Shown here: piece after piece, positions 42,655-51,508 of the stretch
Position numbering within the stretch: position 1 is the first letter of the stretch
Layout: each line of letters opens with the position of its first letter
Assembly (NCBI GenBank): GCA_963693305.1
Contig: OY855908.1
Coordinates: forward strand, 20,514,493 to 20,578,492
Reading direction: 5' to 3'
DNA: 64,000 bases
DNA from: Meandrina meandrites
Lineage: Eukaryota > Cnidaria > Anthozoa > Scleractinia > Meandrinidae
Made by a program: the position numbers and the translations under genes
Notes under the pieces: generated by a model
Told to the model about the DNA's origin: nothing
What the model saw: the letters and a program-made list of their open reading frames with translations, nothing else
The model's database searches: none

Positions 42655-42989
42655 TAAGGAGGCTCACAACGGTTTCCAGCAATTTCGAGCTCTTAAACTT
42701 TGATGGGTCAGTACTACAAATCATTATCAGTTGCTGCTATAATAATGATATCAAACAAATTGCCAGTCATTGCTAAACAAGTTGAGGTCATTTTCATGAC
42801 GTCACTGGTTACTATAGCAACAGTTTTACCCGTTTAAAACACCCTTAATTTTCCCTTTAAATGCTTATAACTCAAAAACGAGTCCGGTGACCCCCATCTT
42901 TTATTATTGAATAATGATTGGCATGTTAAGACGCAACTTTTTGCAAAGTCAAAAAAAATTCTCCGGAGCGGTTTCAGAGCCACCTTAAA
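42655..42989 (+). mobile_element. Single copy of the 11095-11773 MITE family
   Basis: Starts AAGGAGGCTCACAACGGTTT and ends GGTTTCAGAGCCACCTTAA; the interior matches either arm of 11095-11773 (GACGTCACTGGTTACTATAG etc.). This shows that the structure near 11.4 kb is two copies joined head to head, not one element. Confidence 0.85.
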
Positions 42990-43064
42990 TTTCCGTAATT
43001 TCGACGGCAGTTTTTCATCCAGCAAGGTCAATTCAAAAATGAGTGTCTGTACCCACGCCATTTA

Positions 43065-43181
43065 ACATACATACATACATACATACATACATACATACAT
43101 ACATACATACATACATACATACATACATACATACATACATACATACATACATACATACATACATACATACATACATACATC
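43065..43181 (+). repeat. (CATA)n microsatellite
   Basis: About 29 uninterrupted tetranucleotide units. On the - strand it directly follows the 3' end of the LINE at 43190-46120, so it is probably the expanded (ATGT)n tail of that element. Confidence 0.95.
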
Positions 43182-43395
43182 ATTTATTTGTTTACCCAGG
43201 TCGGAATAAAGGCAGCATAAAGCTGATGTGGACCTGCGGTTAATTAAAATTTACAAAATAGATATGAAAAAATCTTGAAAAATCTTAAACCTAATAAGCC
43301 TAGTAGTGACAAAAAATGTATAAAATTAAATATGATTAAGGGTAAAATTTAAAATTCCTAAAAATATTCATAATTTGTTAAATCCTTAGTGTAAA

Positions 43396-44069
43396 TTATT
43401 GCAAATGAGTGAAAGAAATTTTGTCAATAAGTGTAAAAAGATAACGAAGTTTGTTTTTAAAACTATTGTGGTCTTCTATGGATTTAACTGATTGTGGTAA
43501 AGAGTTCCAAGCCATTGCAGATCTGTGTTTGAACGACAGTTTTCCAACATTAAAGTTCGGTCTGTCCAGAGTAAGTTTAAAGTTGTCTCTCATATTGCGT
43601 AAATTAGGACTTTTCTTGATTAATGTTGCAACTTGTTCAGGCAAATCCCATAGTAAGCTTTATGTGTCAGACAGAGCAGCCTCTTCTTGCAGAAATAACT
43701 TATTGATCTCCAAGAGGGTGGTATCCGTTGTTTGAAGATGAGTTTGGCCGCACTAAGATGAATTTTCTCTAGACTGCCTAGTTTGGCTTCACTGCAATTT
43801 CCCCATACACTTATTCCATAGGTCACACTCGGAAGAATACCCTTAAAGTAAATTTGTTCCAAAATTTGGGAAGGAAGGCTTTTAAACCTACGTAATTGCT
43901 TCACCTTCTTAGACATAGATGTTGTAAGATCTTTTATATGGTATCCCCAGCTTAACTTATTATCAATCGTAAACCCAAGACAGTGCGACTTGTTAACAAA
44001 ACTAATTTCATGGTCACCCAGCTTAATTGGTTTTAAAGGGCCAATGAAATCTTTACGGGTAAGAAGCAT
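43396..44069 (-). pseudogene. LINE reverse transcriptase, thumb and C-terminal part
   Basis: CLGFTIDNKLSWGYHIKDL, ILPSVTYGISVWGNCSEAKL and LEKIHLSAAKLIFKQRIP are typical post-palm LINE motifs. Near 43650 a frameshift moves the text to PEQVATLIKKSPNLRNMRDN and AMAWNSLPQSVKSIEDHNSF, the conserved tail of CR1/L2-like ORF2, ending at 43396. Confidence 0.85.
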
Positions 44070-44509
44070 TAGCTAGGTACCTGTGGAAGATCGTTGACAT
44101 AAATACTAAAGAGCCTAGGCCCAAGTACTGAGCCCTGGGGTACACCGATATTGACTTCCTGTTCACTTGATCTTTGACCCTCAATCTCAACAAACTGCTT
44201 TCTCACAGATAAGTAATCAACAATCAGATTATACATATTTCCTGAAATTCCACAGGCTTGGAGTTTAAGAGCCATTGTTTTATGACAAATGGAATCAAAT
44301 GCCTTTTTAAAGTCGATAAACAATACTCCCACAATTCTATTTCTATCCAGCTCTTGTCTCCACACTTCAGTCAGGTGCAGCATTAGAAGTTCTGTAGATC
44401 TTTTTGGCTTGAAACCCCATTGGTTTTCGCTGGACAGTCCTTTGTGTACAAAGTGACAGTCAATGGAATCTCTTATGATACACTCGTACATTTTGCTCGG
44501 AATGCTCAA
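44069..44509 (-). pseudogene. LINE reverse transcriptase, palm domain without YADD
   Basis: NQWGFKPKRSTELLMLHL, then VLFIDFKKAFDSICH (first catalytic Asp) and GVPQGSVLGPRLFSIYVNDL. Directly after DLPQVPS the sequence jumps into MLLTRKDF, text that normally lies ~45 residues further on. The YADD block with two catalytic Asp residues is deleted at about 44070. Confidence 0.9.
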
Positions 44510-45363
44510 CAGGGAAATGGGTCTGAAGTCGCCTCTTTCAGAACTGTTTCCCTTTTTGGCACAGCTTTAACTTTGCTCATTTCCCACTGGGAAGGAAACT
44601 TTGAAGTTTTTAGACTTTCTCCCAAGACACAGGATAAACCGACAGTCCCAGCGTCACCCCCTAGCCTGAGTCCCCTTGCAGCGATGCCGTCGGGGCCGCA
44701 CCCTTTTCCAGGCTTCACTCGTTTTTCAATAACTCTTTTGATCTTGTGAGCATTTAGTTGTAATGGCTCAGCAGTAGGAGTGACTTGGTAAATATGGTGA
44801 TATTCATTTACACTATTATCCAATACGATGTCATTTGCGAGTCTTTCACCAACTTTAGAGAAGAAATGGTTTAAGCTTTCAGCCTTATCTTTAACATTTG
44901 TTATGATGTTTCCATCCTCATTTTTGATTGCACCCACACTACCCTTTGATTTGCCTTGCATTTCACGTACCACCCTCCAGAAATCGCTCGAGCTGCTTGC
45001 ATTTTCAAACTTATCTTTCCAATACTCTGCTTCTGCTTCTCTCATGATCTTAGTCACATGATTTCGTTGTTGTCGATACTGTTTCCAAGCATCTGGATCA
45101 CTTGGGTTACTTTGAGCTCTTCTTAGCAGGGCATATCTTTTATTCATCTCCTTCCTGATGCTGCCATTCATCCACTTCAAACCATTAGTGCGCACTTTTA
45201 CATTTCTAGTTTTCAGATGATCAGACATAACGTCCTTATATAAATACTCCCATGCCCAAGCAGCATCATCTACGTCATCAAATATCTCACAGACATTCCA
45301 GGGTGCGGTGCTGATCGTGAGATCAAGTCTGAGTTTGTCGTGATCAAGGTTCTTGAAATCTGT
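44506..45363 (-). pseudogene. LINE reverse transcriptase, N-terminal part
   Basis: Linker helix (LLRRAQSNPSDPDAWKQYRQ), WRVVREMQGKS, then PGKGCGPDGIAARGLR, the KSxGPDGI motif of RT. Past PSQWEMSKVKAVPKR it runs out of frame; the continuation (RPISLLSIPSKMYE) lies in the next frame near 44560, so there is a one-base shift there. The start is set by the open frame, not a Met. Confidence 0.85.
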
Positions 45364-45373
45364 TTATTTATAT

Positions 45374-46090
45374 TTATATGCAATATTTCAACAGGCCACC
45401 CAATTCAGCGTAGGCTGGTTTAAATGGGGGCCTGAAATCTGTCACTTCTTTGATCACTGGACTTGATTTTTGTCTCCGCAAATTAACTACAGCGTATATA
45501 AGATGGTGATCAGAAATGCCTGGGGCATAACAGCCTGCAAGCTTCACCTTAGATTTATGAGATGTGAAGATCAGGTCTATGATTGTGTTTGAAGACTCTG
45601 TAGATCTTGTAGTATCTTTAATGACATTCTCTAAGCCAACATTTCTAGTAACTTTCAACAAGCGTTTTCCCACACTGGACTTAATGTCAGAGTTGAAGTC
45701 ACCCATAATCATAATGTTAGATCTTTTTAGCCACAAATCATCTAAGATTGCATGGAACTTGTCAAAGAATTGATTGTCAGTTGGAGGTCTGTAGAACGTT
45801 CCTAGTAGAAGTCGTTGAGATGCAAGCATAAGATCAATCCACACTTGCTCAAGGTCACTTTTTGAGCATATATCATCCCTTTCAATGACCTTCAAGCATT
45901 TCTTGTAATACATTACACAACCACCCCAGGAATTTCCACTTTTTCTGTCTTTACGTACCATTTTATATCCATCAACAGATATACAGACTCTTCGCACCTT
46001 CCCAAAAATGGTACGCTTGAAGCTTTTCAAACGATTCACACGCTGAACACGCAAACCCTTCAAACCTTTCGCACCATCCGCACGATCCAC
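45374..46090 (-). pseudogene. LINE apurinic-type endonuclease domain, partial
   Basis: EEP-family endonuclease: GTFYRPPTDNQFFDKF, IMIMGDFNSD (active-site Asp/Asn), NTIIDLIFTS and GISDHHLIYAV (catalytic Asp-His). The first ~40 residues (VQRVNRLKSFKRTIFGK) do not look like the domain's usual N-terminus, so the Asn/Glu motifs are absent. The frame ends in a stop at 45374 within an extra AT-rich segment of about 40-80 bp before the RT frame begins. Confidence 0.85.
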
Positions 46091-46147
46091 GTATTGTAAA
46101 CCAAGTTTATTTTACCCGTAGTAATCACTAAAAATTCAACTCATGTA

Positions 46148-46252
46148 TAGCCTGCGAATACAGCCGCCTCTCATTCGCTCCCGCTACTACGTGCGAAACG
46201 CGAAGCGTACGTAGTAGCGGCAGCGAATGAGAGGCGGCTGTATTCGCAGGCT
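46148..46252. mobile_element. Fold-back MITE, 105 bp, 9-10 bp target duplication
   Basis: Arms TAGCCTGCGAATACAGCCGC ... and the reverse complement ending ...CGCAGGCT; arms ~47 bp, nearly perfect, with a small loop (GCGAAACGCGAAGC). AACTCATGTA flanks both sides (46138-46147, 46253-46262). Length of the duplication suggests a Mutator-like origin. Confidence 0.88.
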
Positions 46253-46950
46253 AACTCATGTAACGCTGGTGTAAAAACCTGTGAAACTCACCAAAGACGT
46301 AAAACAAAGAACCTCGAAACAATATAGAGTGGACAAACAACAACCGCAGAACAAAGAAAAAATTCACAGGTTTTTACACCGAGGTAAACCCAACGCTGGA
46401 TTTGACTTCATAATATAAACATTATGAAACAATTCAAGTTATTATGGAGAAGAAGAATGTTCAGTTTATGTGCACTTTGAAATAGTAGTAATTGACATGA
46501 AATTGGTGTTTACGTCAATTATTGTCTTGATCCTTTTCATCTGATGCTGCCTAAATTGAGCATTTTACGCTATACATTTTTTTATTTCCTCATTAGACAA
46601 AACTTGATTTTGTATATGTATCTCATTATTCATAAGTGGCACATAGACTGTAGTTCTAATTGTTGTTTTCAAAGTTTGCCTTGTATCACTGGATTTCATA
46701 ATTTACGGGTTTTTACAGCATTACACTTTTCGGTAGTGACAGGCAATAGCGTGCGCTAAGCCTAAATTGTTATAAATGGGAAGCACCTATTAGCTTCTTG
46801 GAAAAAAAAAACACGTCGGAGGAAAAAAAACTTGAGAAAAAAAGATCGTACGCGTGCCCGCCCGTGTGTTGAACTCTCTCCCTCAATGCCGCATTAATGA
46901 CGTAATGTATATGAAATAATTCATCTATGAACTGCGGATGTATATGAAGG

Positions 46951-47072
46951 TGATAAGTGCTCATCGCAGTGAATTTCCAATTTAAGCAATTGGAATAAAG
47001 AAGCCTGATTTTTTTTCAGGCTTCTTTATTCCAATTGCGTAAATTGGGATGATACGGTGATCACTTAAATCA
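46951..47072. mobile_element. Palindromic MITE, compact copy
   Basis: Arms AAGCAATTGGAATAAAGAAG then CCTGA against TCAGG then CTTCTTTATTCCAATTGCGT; outer words GTGATAAGTG and GGTGATCAC are also related. Same family as 17473-17940. It ends 15 bp before the 47088 element. Confidence 0.8.
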
Positions 47073-47351
47073 CCTCCGACGCATTAAAGGTCAAATGAAC
47101 CAAAATTTGGAATTTTCTTTTTTTTAGGCCAACTTGTTGATTAAGAACCAAATAAACATATTCCGAAATTTCAAAGTAATTGGACTGTGCAAAACAGAGA
47201 AATTTCAAGTTGAAAAATGCTTATTTTAGGCCTTCATAATCGTAGAGCGCTCGGGAAAATTGTCGAGAAATTTTCGGAACTTAAAACTGTGACGTCAATA
47301 TTGGTGTGCTGTGAAAGTCTTTCAGTGATAAGCTCAAAAGAATGGGACATC

Positions 47352-47711
47352 ATGGTGTTTTGTGCTGCACCAAACTGCTTAAATAATTCTAAGTCGAAAG
47401 TAAATACATTCAAGTTTCCAGCAAATTCAAAACTCAGGAAACTATGGCTTTTGAAAATGAAAGGAAAAGAATTTAACCCAGACAAGAGCTCTCGCATTTG
47501 TGCGGTTCATTTTACCGAAGACTGCTTCGGAGAAAATCTGGCGATACGTAGGTTTCTGGTTCTGATTTCAAGCCGCTCAGACTCCACCTCAAAGAGGATG
47601 CTATGCCGACTAGTTTTTTTGTTCGGAAGAGAAATCACGGGGAAGAATGCCTCCCGAAGCACAAAGGTCCCCCTGTCCGTTCGGGCGAGTTGCTAAACGA
47701 AGGAAGTTAGA
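47352..47711 (+). pseudogene. THAP zinc-finger domain, frameshifted
   Basis: The first frame starts MVFCAAPNCLNNS and goes on to NTFKFPANSKLRKLWLLKMK and SSRICAVHFTEDCFGENLA: the C-x4-C, Pro, Trp and C-x2-H zinc ligands of the C2CH THAP domain are all there. The end of the domain (GSDFKPLRLHLKEDAMPTSF, the AVPTIF box) continues in another frame from about 47557, and a second shift is likely at the T7 run near 47612. A GAG-GTATGC at about 47709 could be a splice donor. Probably the N-terminus of a transposase; a decayed host THAP gene is the alternative. Confidence 0.75.
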
Positions 47712-47928
47712 GGTATGCATTTTGCACCTTTCTTATTCTACCTAGAGCTAGATAGAGTATTTGTTATAATTATCAGCACTTTTACTTTGTTGGTTTGGCT
47801 GGTCATGATCAAGTATTAGAATTTCAATTCGTTAGTTCAACATCCTCGCCAAATAATTTGCTTCCATGCACGTGCACGTGCTTTTTGACGCGTATAAAAT
47901 TATGCTTCAAAGGTTGTATTTATGTTGG

Positions 47929-48287
47929 TGTTACCGCGCTATGCGAATTTTCTATTGTTTTCGTTTCCATCGTGCGCACGAAGGTGTTTTCGCGCTATTT
48001 GTATTAATATGCATTAGCGTCGTTGAAGATTTCGTTCTTCATTCTAGTTTACGATTTCGCCGGTATAGTTTGCGTCGTTGTGAATCTGCAGAATCTGTGG
48101 CGTCGTTTTCTACAATTTGCCTTCATGCCTTGGAGTTTCACCGATAAGGTTCGTAATAGTTCTTCCGCTGACTGTAATTCATTTGTACATTTTCTTAGGA
48201 TTTTGTTGTTGTTTTTTTTGCTAGAACTGTCACGCTGGGACGGGCCCGTTTATCTTCCCGAACAGCAAGTAACTTGTGGTGTACTCC
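47929..48287 (+). repeat. BEL/Pao left LTR, 3'-truncated
   Basis: Starts TGTTACCGCGCT and matches the right LTR up to GTGTACTCC, then passes into gag. It lacks the AATAAA-bearing 85-bp end of the right LTR. One difference seen (GCGCACG against GTGCACG near 47973). Confidence 0.95.
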
Positions 48288-48292
48288 GTGAC

Positions 48293-51200
48293 ATGAAGAG
48301 CTGTGCCCTAAACTCAGATCACATGCATTACAGGGCTGACATTGATCCTATGGACACACTTAAGAGGATTGTTATGAGACTTCCGCCCCATCTCCAAGCT
48401 AAGTGGGCCGAGGAGTCAAACCGGCTCATCGAGGCAGAGCTAGAACCAGATTTTGCTGACTTGGCCGGCTTCGTAGAGAGGAGAGCGACTGTAGCAAACA
48501 CCGCGTTTGGTAAGCTGGTAGGAGCAAGGCCTGAAGCGGACATTAAGCCTAAATCCCGACGAAAACCAGTTGGCGACCCCCCGGCTTGTGCGACAGCTCT
48601 TGGGATCCAGTCGGCAAATGGTGTACGTGGCCCAGATGGCGTGTCACCCGGCCAACATACTGTCAGTCCTGTTGCCCAAGGTTCAAGTAAGCAAGTTACT
48701 ACCCCCTCTTGCCTATTCTGTAACGGCACGCACAGTTTGGAAAGATGCTTCAAATTCCGAGACAAGCCCTTTGACGAACGACAGGAGTTCGTGTTGACCA
48801 AAAAACTGTGTACTAACTGTCTGAGAGTAAATCACGTTGCTAGACGATGTAGAATGGCAAAGGCGTGCCTTTTCAGTGGTTGCGGACAACGCCATCATTC
48901 ACTTCTTCATCCACCGCCTGCCGCACTCGAAGGTGTCGAGAGACCTGCCGGTTGTTCCACTCGAGAGAGTTTATCGGAAGCTAGTCCGCAGAGCAGCGCC
49001 AGTGTGGCCGACCAAGAAGCCCAGTGTGCTGCTCTCAAATCTGGAAGTTCCCGCGTTAGCCTGCAAATAGTTCCAGTGAGAGTTCGTGGTGAAGAAGGTG
49101 GTCCAGAAATTATGACTTATGCGTTTTTGGATAACGGCTCTGATACGACGCTTTGTCTGAGCAGCCTGGCCGAAAGCTTGGGCGTCTCCGGGAAACCTGT
49201 TCACTTCTCGCTGTCTTCGATAAATGCTGAGAACATTCCCAAATCAGGATACGAAGTGGCATTGGATGTATTGGCTCTTGATGGTAATGTTCCCATTGTC
49301 CTGGACAAGGTGTGGACCGTCGATCGACTTCCCATCTCTAAACGAAGTGTACCTGCAGATGAAGACGTGAGTCAATGGCCTCACTTGAAGGGTGTAAAGT
49401 TCCCTAGGCTTGACGGAGAAGAAAAGTGTGTTAGCATACTTATTGGAAACGATGTGCCTGAAGCGCATTGGGTCTATGAAGAGAGACGTGGAAGACGAAA
49501 ACAGCCATATGCAGTTAGAACCCCCCTTGGTTGGACGCTTATCGGGCGCCTGAACAGCTTCTCATCAGCAAAGGAAGCGCAGGTTAATTTCATAAGAGGC
49601 GGCCAGGAAATGTTGTCTAGCCAGCTCAGGAGGATGTATGACGCAGAGTTCAGCGAGTGTCTAGCAAGCAGCAAGTTGGCCATGTCCGGTGAAGATCGCC
49701 AAGCTCTTGCCATCCTTGAAAACTCAGCCTGTTTGGTGGATGGCCATTATCAACTGGCCTTACCCTGGCGTTACAAGCCTCCTTCTCTGAAGAACAATCG
49801 TTGTGTGGCTTTGCGCAGGCTCCAATTCCTCGAGAAGAGATTTCAGAAGGATTCGTCCCTGAAGGAGAAGTATTGCAAGACCATGAATGAATACATCATG
49901 AAAGGTCATGCCAGGAAAGTTCCAGATAATCAGATCGATCCTGGTGCCAAACCTCTGTGGTACCTGCCGCACCACCCGGTCATCCACGAGCACAAACCTG
50001 GTAAGGTACGAGTGGTCTTTGACTGCGCAGCTCGATATGAAGATACTTCGCTAAATGACCAGTTGCTTCAAGGCCCCGATCTGACAAACAACCTTACAGG
50101 CGCGTTGCTCAGATTCCGGCAAGAACCGGTTGCGTTAATGGCGGATGTGGAGCAGATGTTTCATCAAGTCCGTGTAGCACCCGATGACTGTCATGCCTTG
50201 CGGTTCCTCTGGTGGGAAGACGGTGACCTGCCTAAGAATCCAGTCGACCATCAGAGGCTTGTTCATTTATTTGGCGCCTCATCCTCCCCTTGTTGTGCAA
50301 GTTTTGCCCTCAAGAAAACCGCGAATGATTTTGGTGGCAATTTCGATGCCCAGACTGTGGATACTGTGACCCGTAACTTTTATGTTGACGATTGTTTAAG
50401 ATCTGTGGCAACCGTTCATGAAGCCTCCAGACTCGCGAATCAACTTGTGCAGTTATTGGCCAAAGGAGGATTTCGCCTCACTAAATGGATCAGCAACAGC
50501 CGAGAGGTCTTAGAACAAATCCCATCCGGTGAGAGAGCACCGTCCATTGCTAACTTGGATTTAGAAGACCTGCCTACTGACCGCGCTCTGGGCACCCAGT
50601 GGGACGTGGAAGCGGATACTCCCAGTTTTCATGTTAAGGAGAAACCAGTTCCTGACACCAGAAGGGGAATCCTGTCCCTAGTATCTAGCCTGTACGATCC
50701 TCTTGGATTCGCAGCACCGTTAATACTACCAGCCAAAGTTCTCCTACAGCAGCTGTGCAGACTCGACTTTGGTTGGGATGAGACTGTTCCGAACGAAACA
50801 CTGAAGGAATGGAGAGAGTGGGTAGAAGATCTTCCAAGACTCAAACTTGTAAGCTGGCCGCGCTGCTTTAAGCCCAAAGAATTTGGAGTGCTCCACAATG
50901 TTCAAGTGCATCACTTTTCAGATGCCTCAGAAGTGGGATACGGAACAGCATCCTATCTTCGCCTCGTAGACGACATGGGAAGAATTCATTGTGGATTAGT
51001 TATGGCCAAATCTCGTGTTGCACCTCTGAAGACCATCACGATACCCAGAATGGAACTGGCTGCTGCAGTGGTCTCGGTCAAGTTGCATAAATTTATCACA
51101 GAGCAATTGGATCTGCCGATTAACAAGACGATATTTTGGACAGATTCCACGATAGTACTCCAATACATCAGAAATGAAGCAAGAAGATTCCAGACGTTCG

Positions 51201-51508
51201 TCGCAAACCGTCTGTCGGTGATCCACGACGCCTCTTCTCAGCGCCAGTGGCGACATGTCGATTCGCTACGCAACCCAGCAGATTACGCCTCCAGAGGGTT
51301 TTCCGGGAGCGAAACGCAGAAATTAAAGCATTGGTTTAACGGACCAGCGTTTTTAGGCCAAGTAGAGAGTGAGTGGCCAAGGCAGCCGGCTGAAATCCCA
51401 GACCTGCCCGAAGATGATCGCGAGCTCAAGAGAAAGAAAGTACAAGTTCACATGTTGATGCAAGAAAACAGTCTACAGCCCCTCTTACTGCGTTATTCCT
51501 CCCTTTAA
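48293..51508 (+). CDS. BEL/Pao gag-pol, 5' deleted: zinc knuckles, protease, RT, RNase H
   Basis: Retrotransposon polyprotein, counted from the ATG at 48293, the first after the deletion junction; the frame is also open back into the LTR, which is accidental. Visible domains: zinc knuckles near residue 140 (CLFCNGTHSLERC) and ~170 (CTNCLRVNHVARRC); aspartic protease near 279 (FLDNGSDTTLC); RT with VRVVFDCAARY and NFYVDDCLRS (Asp pair at 698-699); RNase H with HFSDASEVGYG (877) and IFWTDSTIVLQYI (951). It ends at TAA 51506-51508; the integrase follows in the same frame. The N-terminal gag half is missing, so this copy cannot act alone. Confidence 0.92.
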   Translation: MKSCALNSDHMHYRADIDPMDTLKRIVMRLPPHLQAKWAEESNRLIEAELEPDFADLAGFVERRATVANTAFGKLVGARPEADIKPKSRRKPVGDPPACATALGIQSANGVRGPDGVSPGQHTVSPVAQGSSKQVTTPSCLFCNGTHSLERCFKFRDKPFDERQEFVLTKKLCTNCLRVNHVARRCRMAKACLFSGCGQRHHSLLHPPPAALEGVERPAGCSTRESLSEASPQSSASVADQEAQCAALKSGSSRVSLQIVPVRVRGEEGGPEIMTYAFLDNGSDTTLCLSSLAESLGVSGKPVHFSLSSINAENIPKSGYEVALDVLALDGNVPIVLDKVWTVDRLPISKRSVPADEDVSQWPHLKGVKFPRLDGEEKCVSILIGNDVPEAHWVYEERRGRRKQPYAVRTPLGWTLIGRLNSFSSAKEAQVNFIRGGQEMLSSQLRRMYDAEFSECLASSKLAMSGEDRQALAILENSACLVDGHYQLALPWRYKPPSLKNNRCVALRRLQFLEKRFQKDSSLKEKYCKTMNEYIMKGHARKVPDNQIDPGAKPLWYLPHHPVIHEHKPGKVRVVFDCAARYEDTSLNDQLLQGPDLTNNLTGALLRFRQEPVALMADVEQMFHQVRVAPDDCHALRFLWWEDGDLPKNPVDHQRLVHLFGASSSPCCASFALKKTANDFGGNFDAQTVDTVTRNFYVDDCLRSVATVHEASRLANQLVQLLAKGGFRLTKWISNSREVLEQIPSGERAPSIANLDLEDLPTDRALGTQWDVEADTPSFHVKEKPVPDTRRGILSLVSSLYDPLGFAAPLILPAKVLLQQLCRLDFGWDETVPNETLKEWREWVEDLPRLKLVSWPRCFKPKEFGVLHNVQVHHFSDASEVGYGTASYLRLVDDMGRIHCGLVMAKSRVAPLKTITIPRMELAAAVVSVKLHKFITEQLDLPINKTIFWTDSTIVLQYIRNEARRFQTFVANRLSVIHDASSQRQWRHVDSLRNPADYASRGFSGSETQKLKHWFNGPAFLGQVESEWPRQPAEIPDLPEDDRELKRKKVQVHMLMQENSLQPLLLRYSSL

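Larger units (their letters stand above)
43190..46120 (-). mobile_element. Non-LTR retrotransposon (CR1/L2/Jockey-like), dead copy
   Basis: Order on the - strand: endonuclease C-terminal part, RT palm and fingers, RT C-terminal part, 3' UTR and (ATGT)n tail. The endonuclease N-terminus is missing (5' truncation near 46120). At least two frameshifts, an insertion between endonuclease and RT, and a deletion of the YADD segment make it inactive. Parts are listed separately. Confidence 0.88.

Noticed and set aside
48023..48292. N-terminal 90 residues of the 1161-codon frame as part of gag
   Set aside because: They lie in LTR sequence that is repeated at 53242 outside any gag context; the frame is joined by a deletion.
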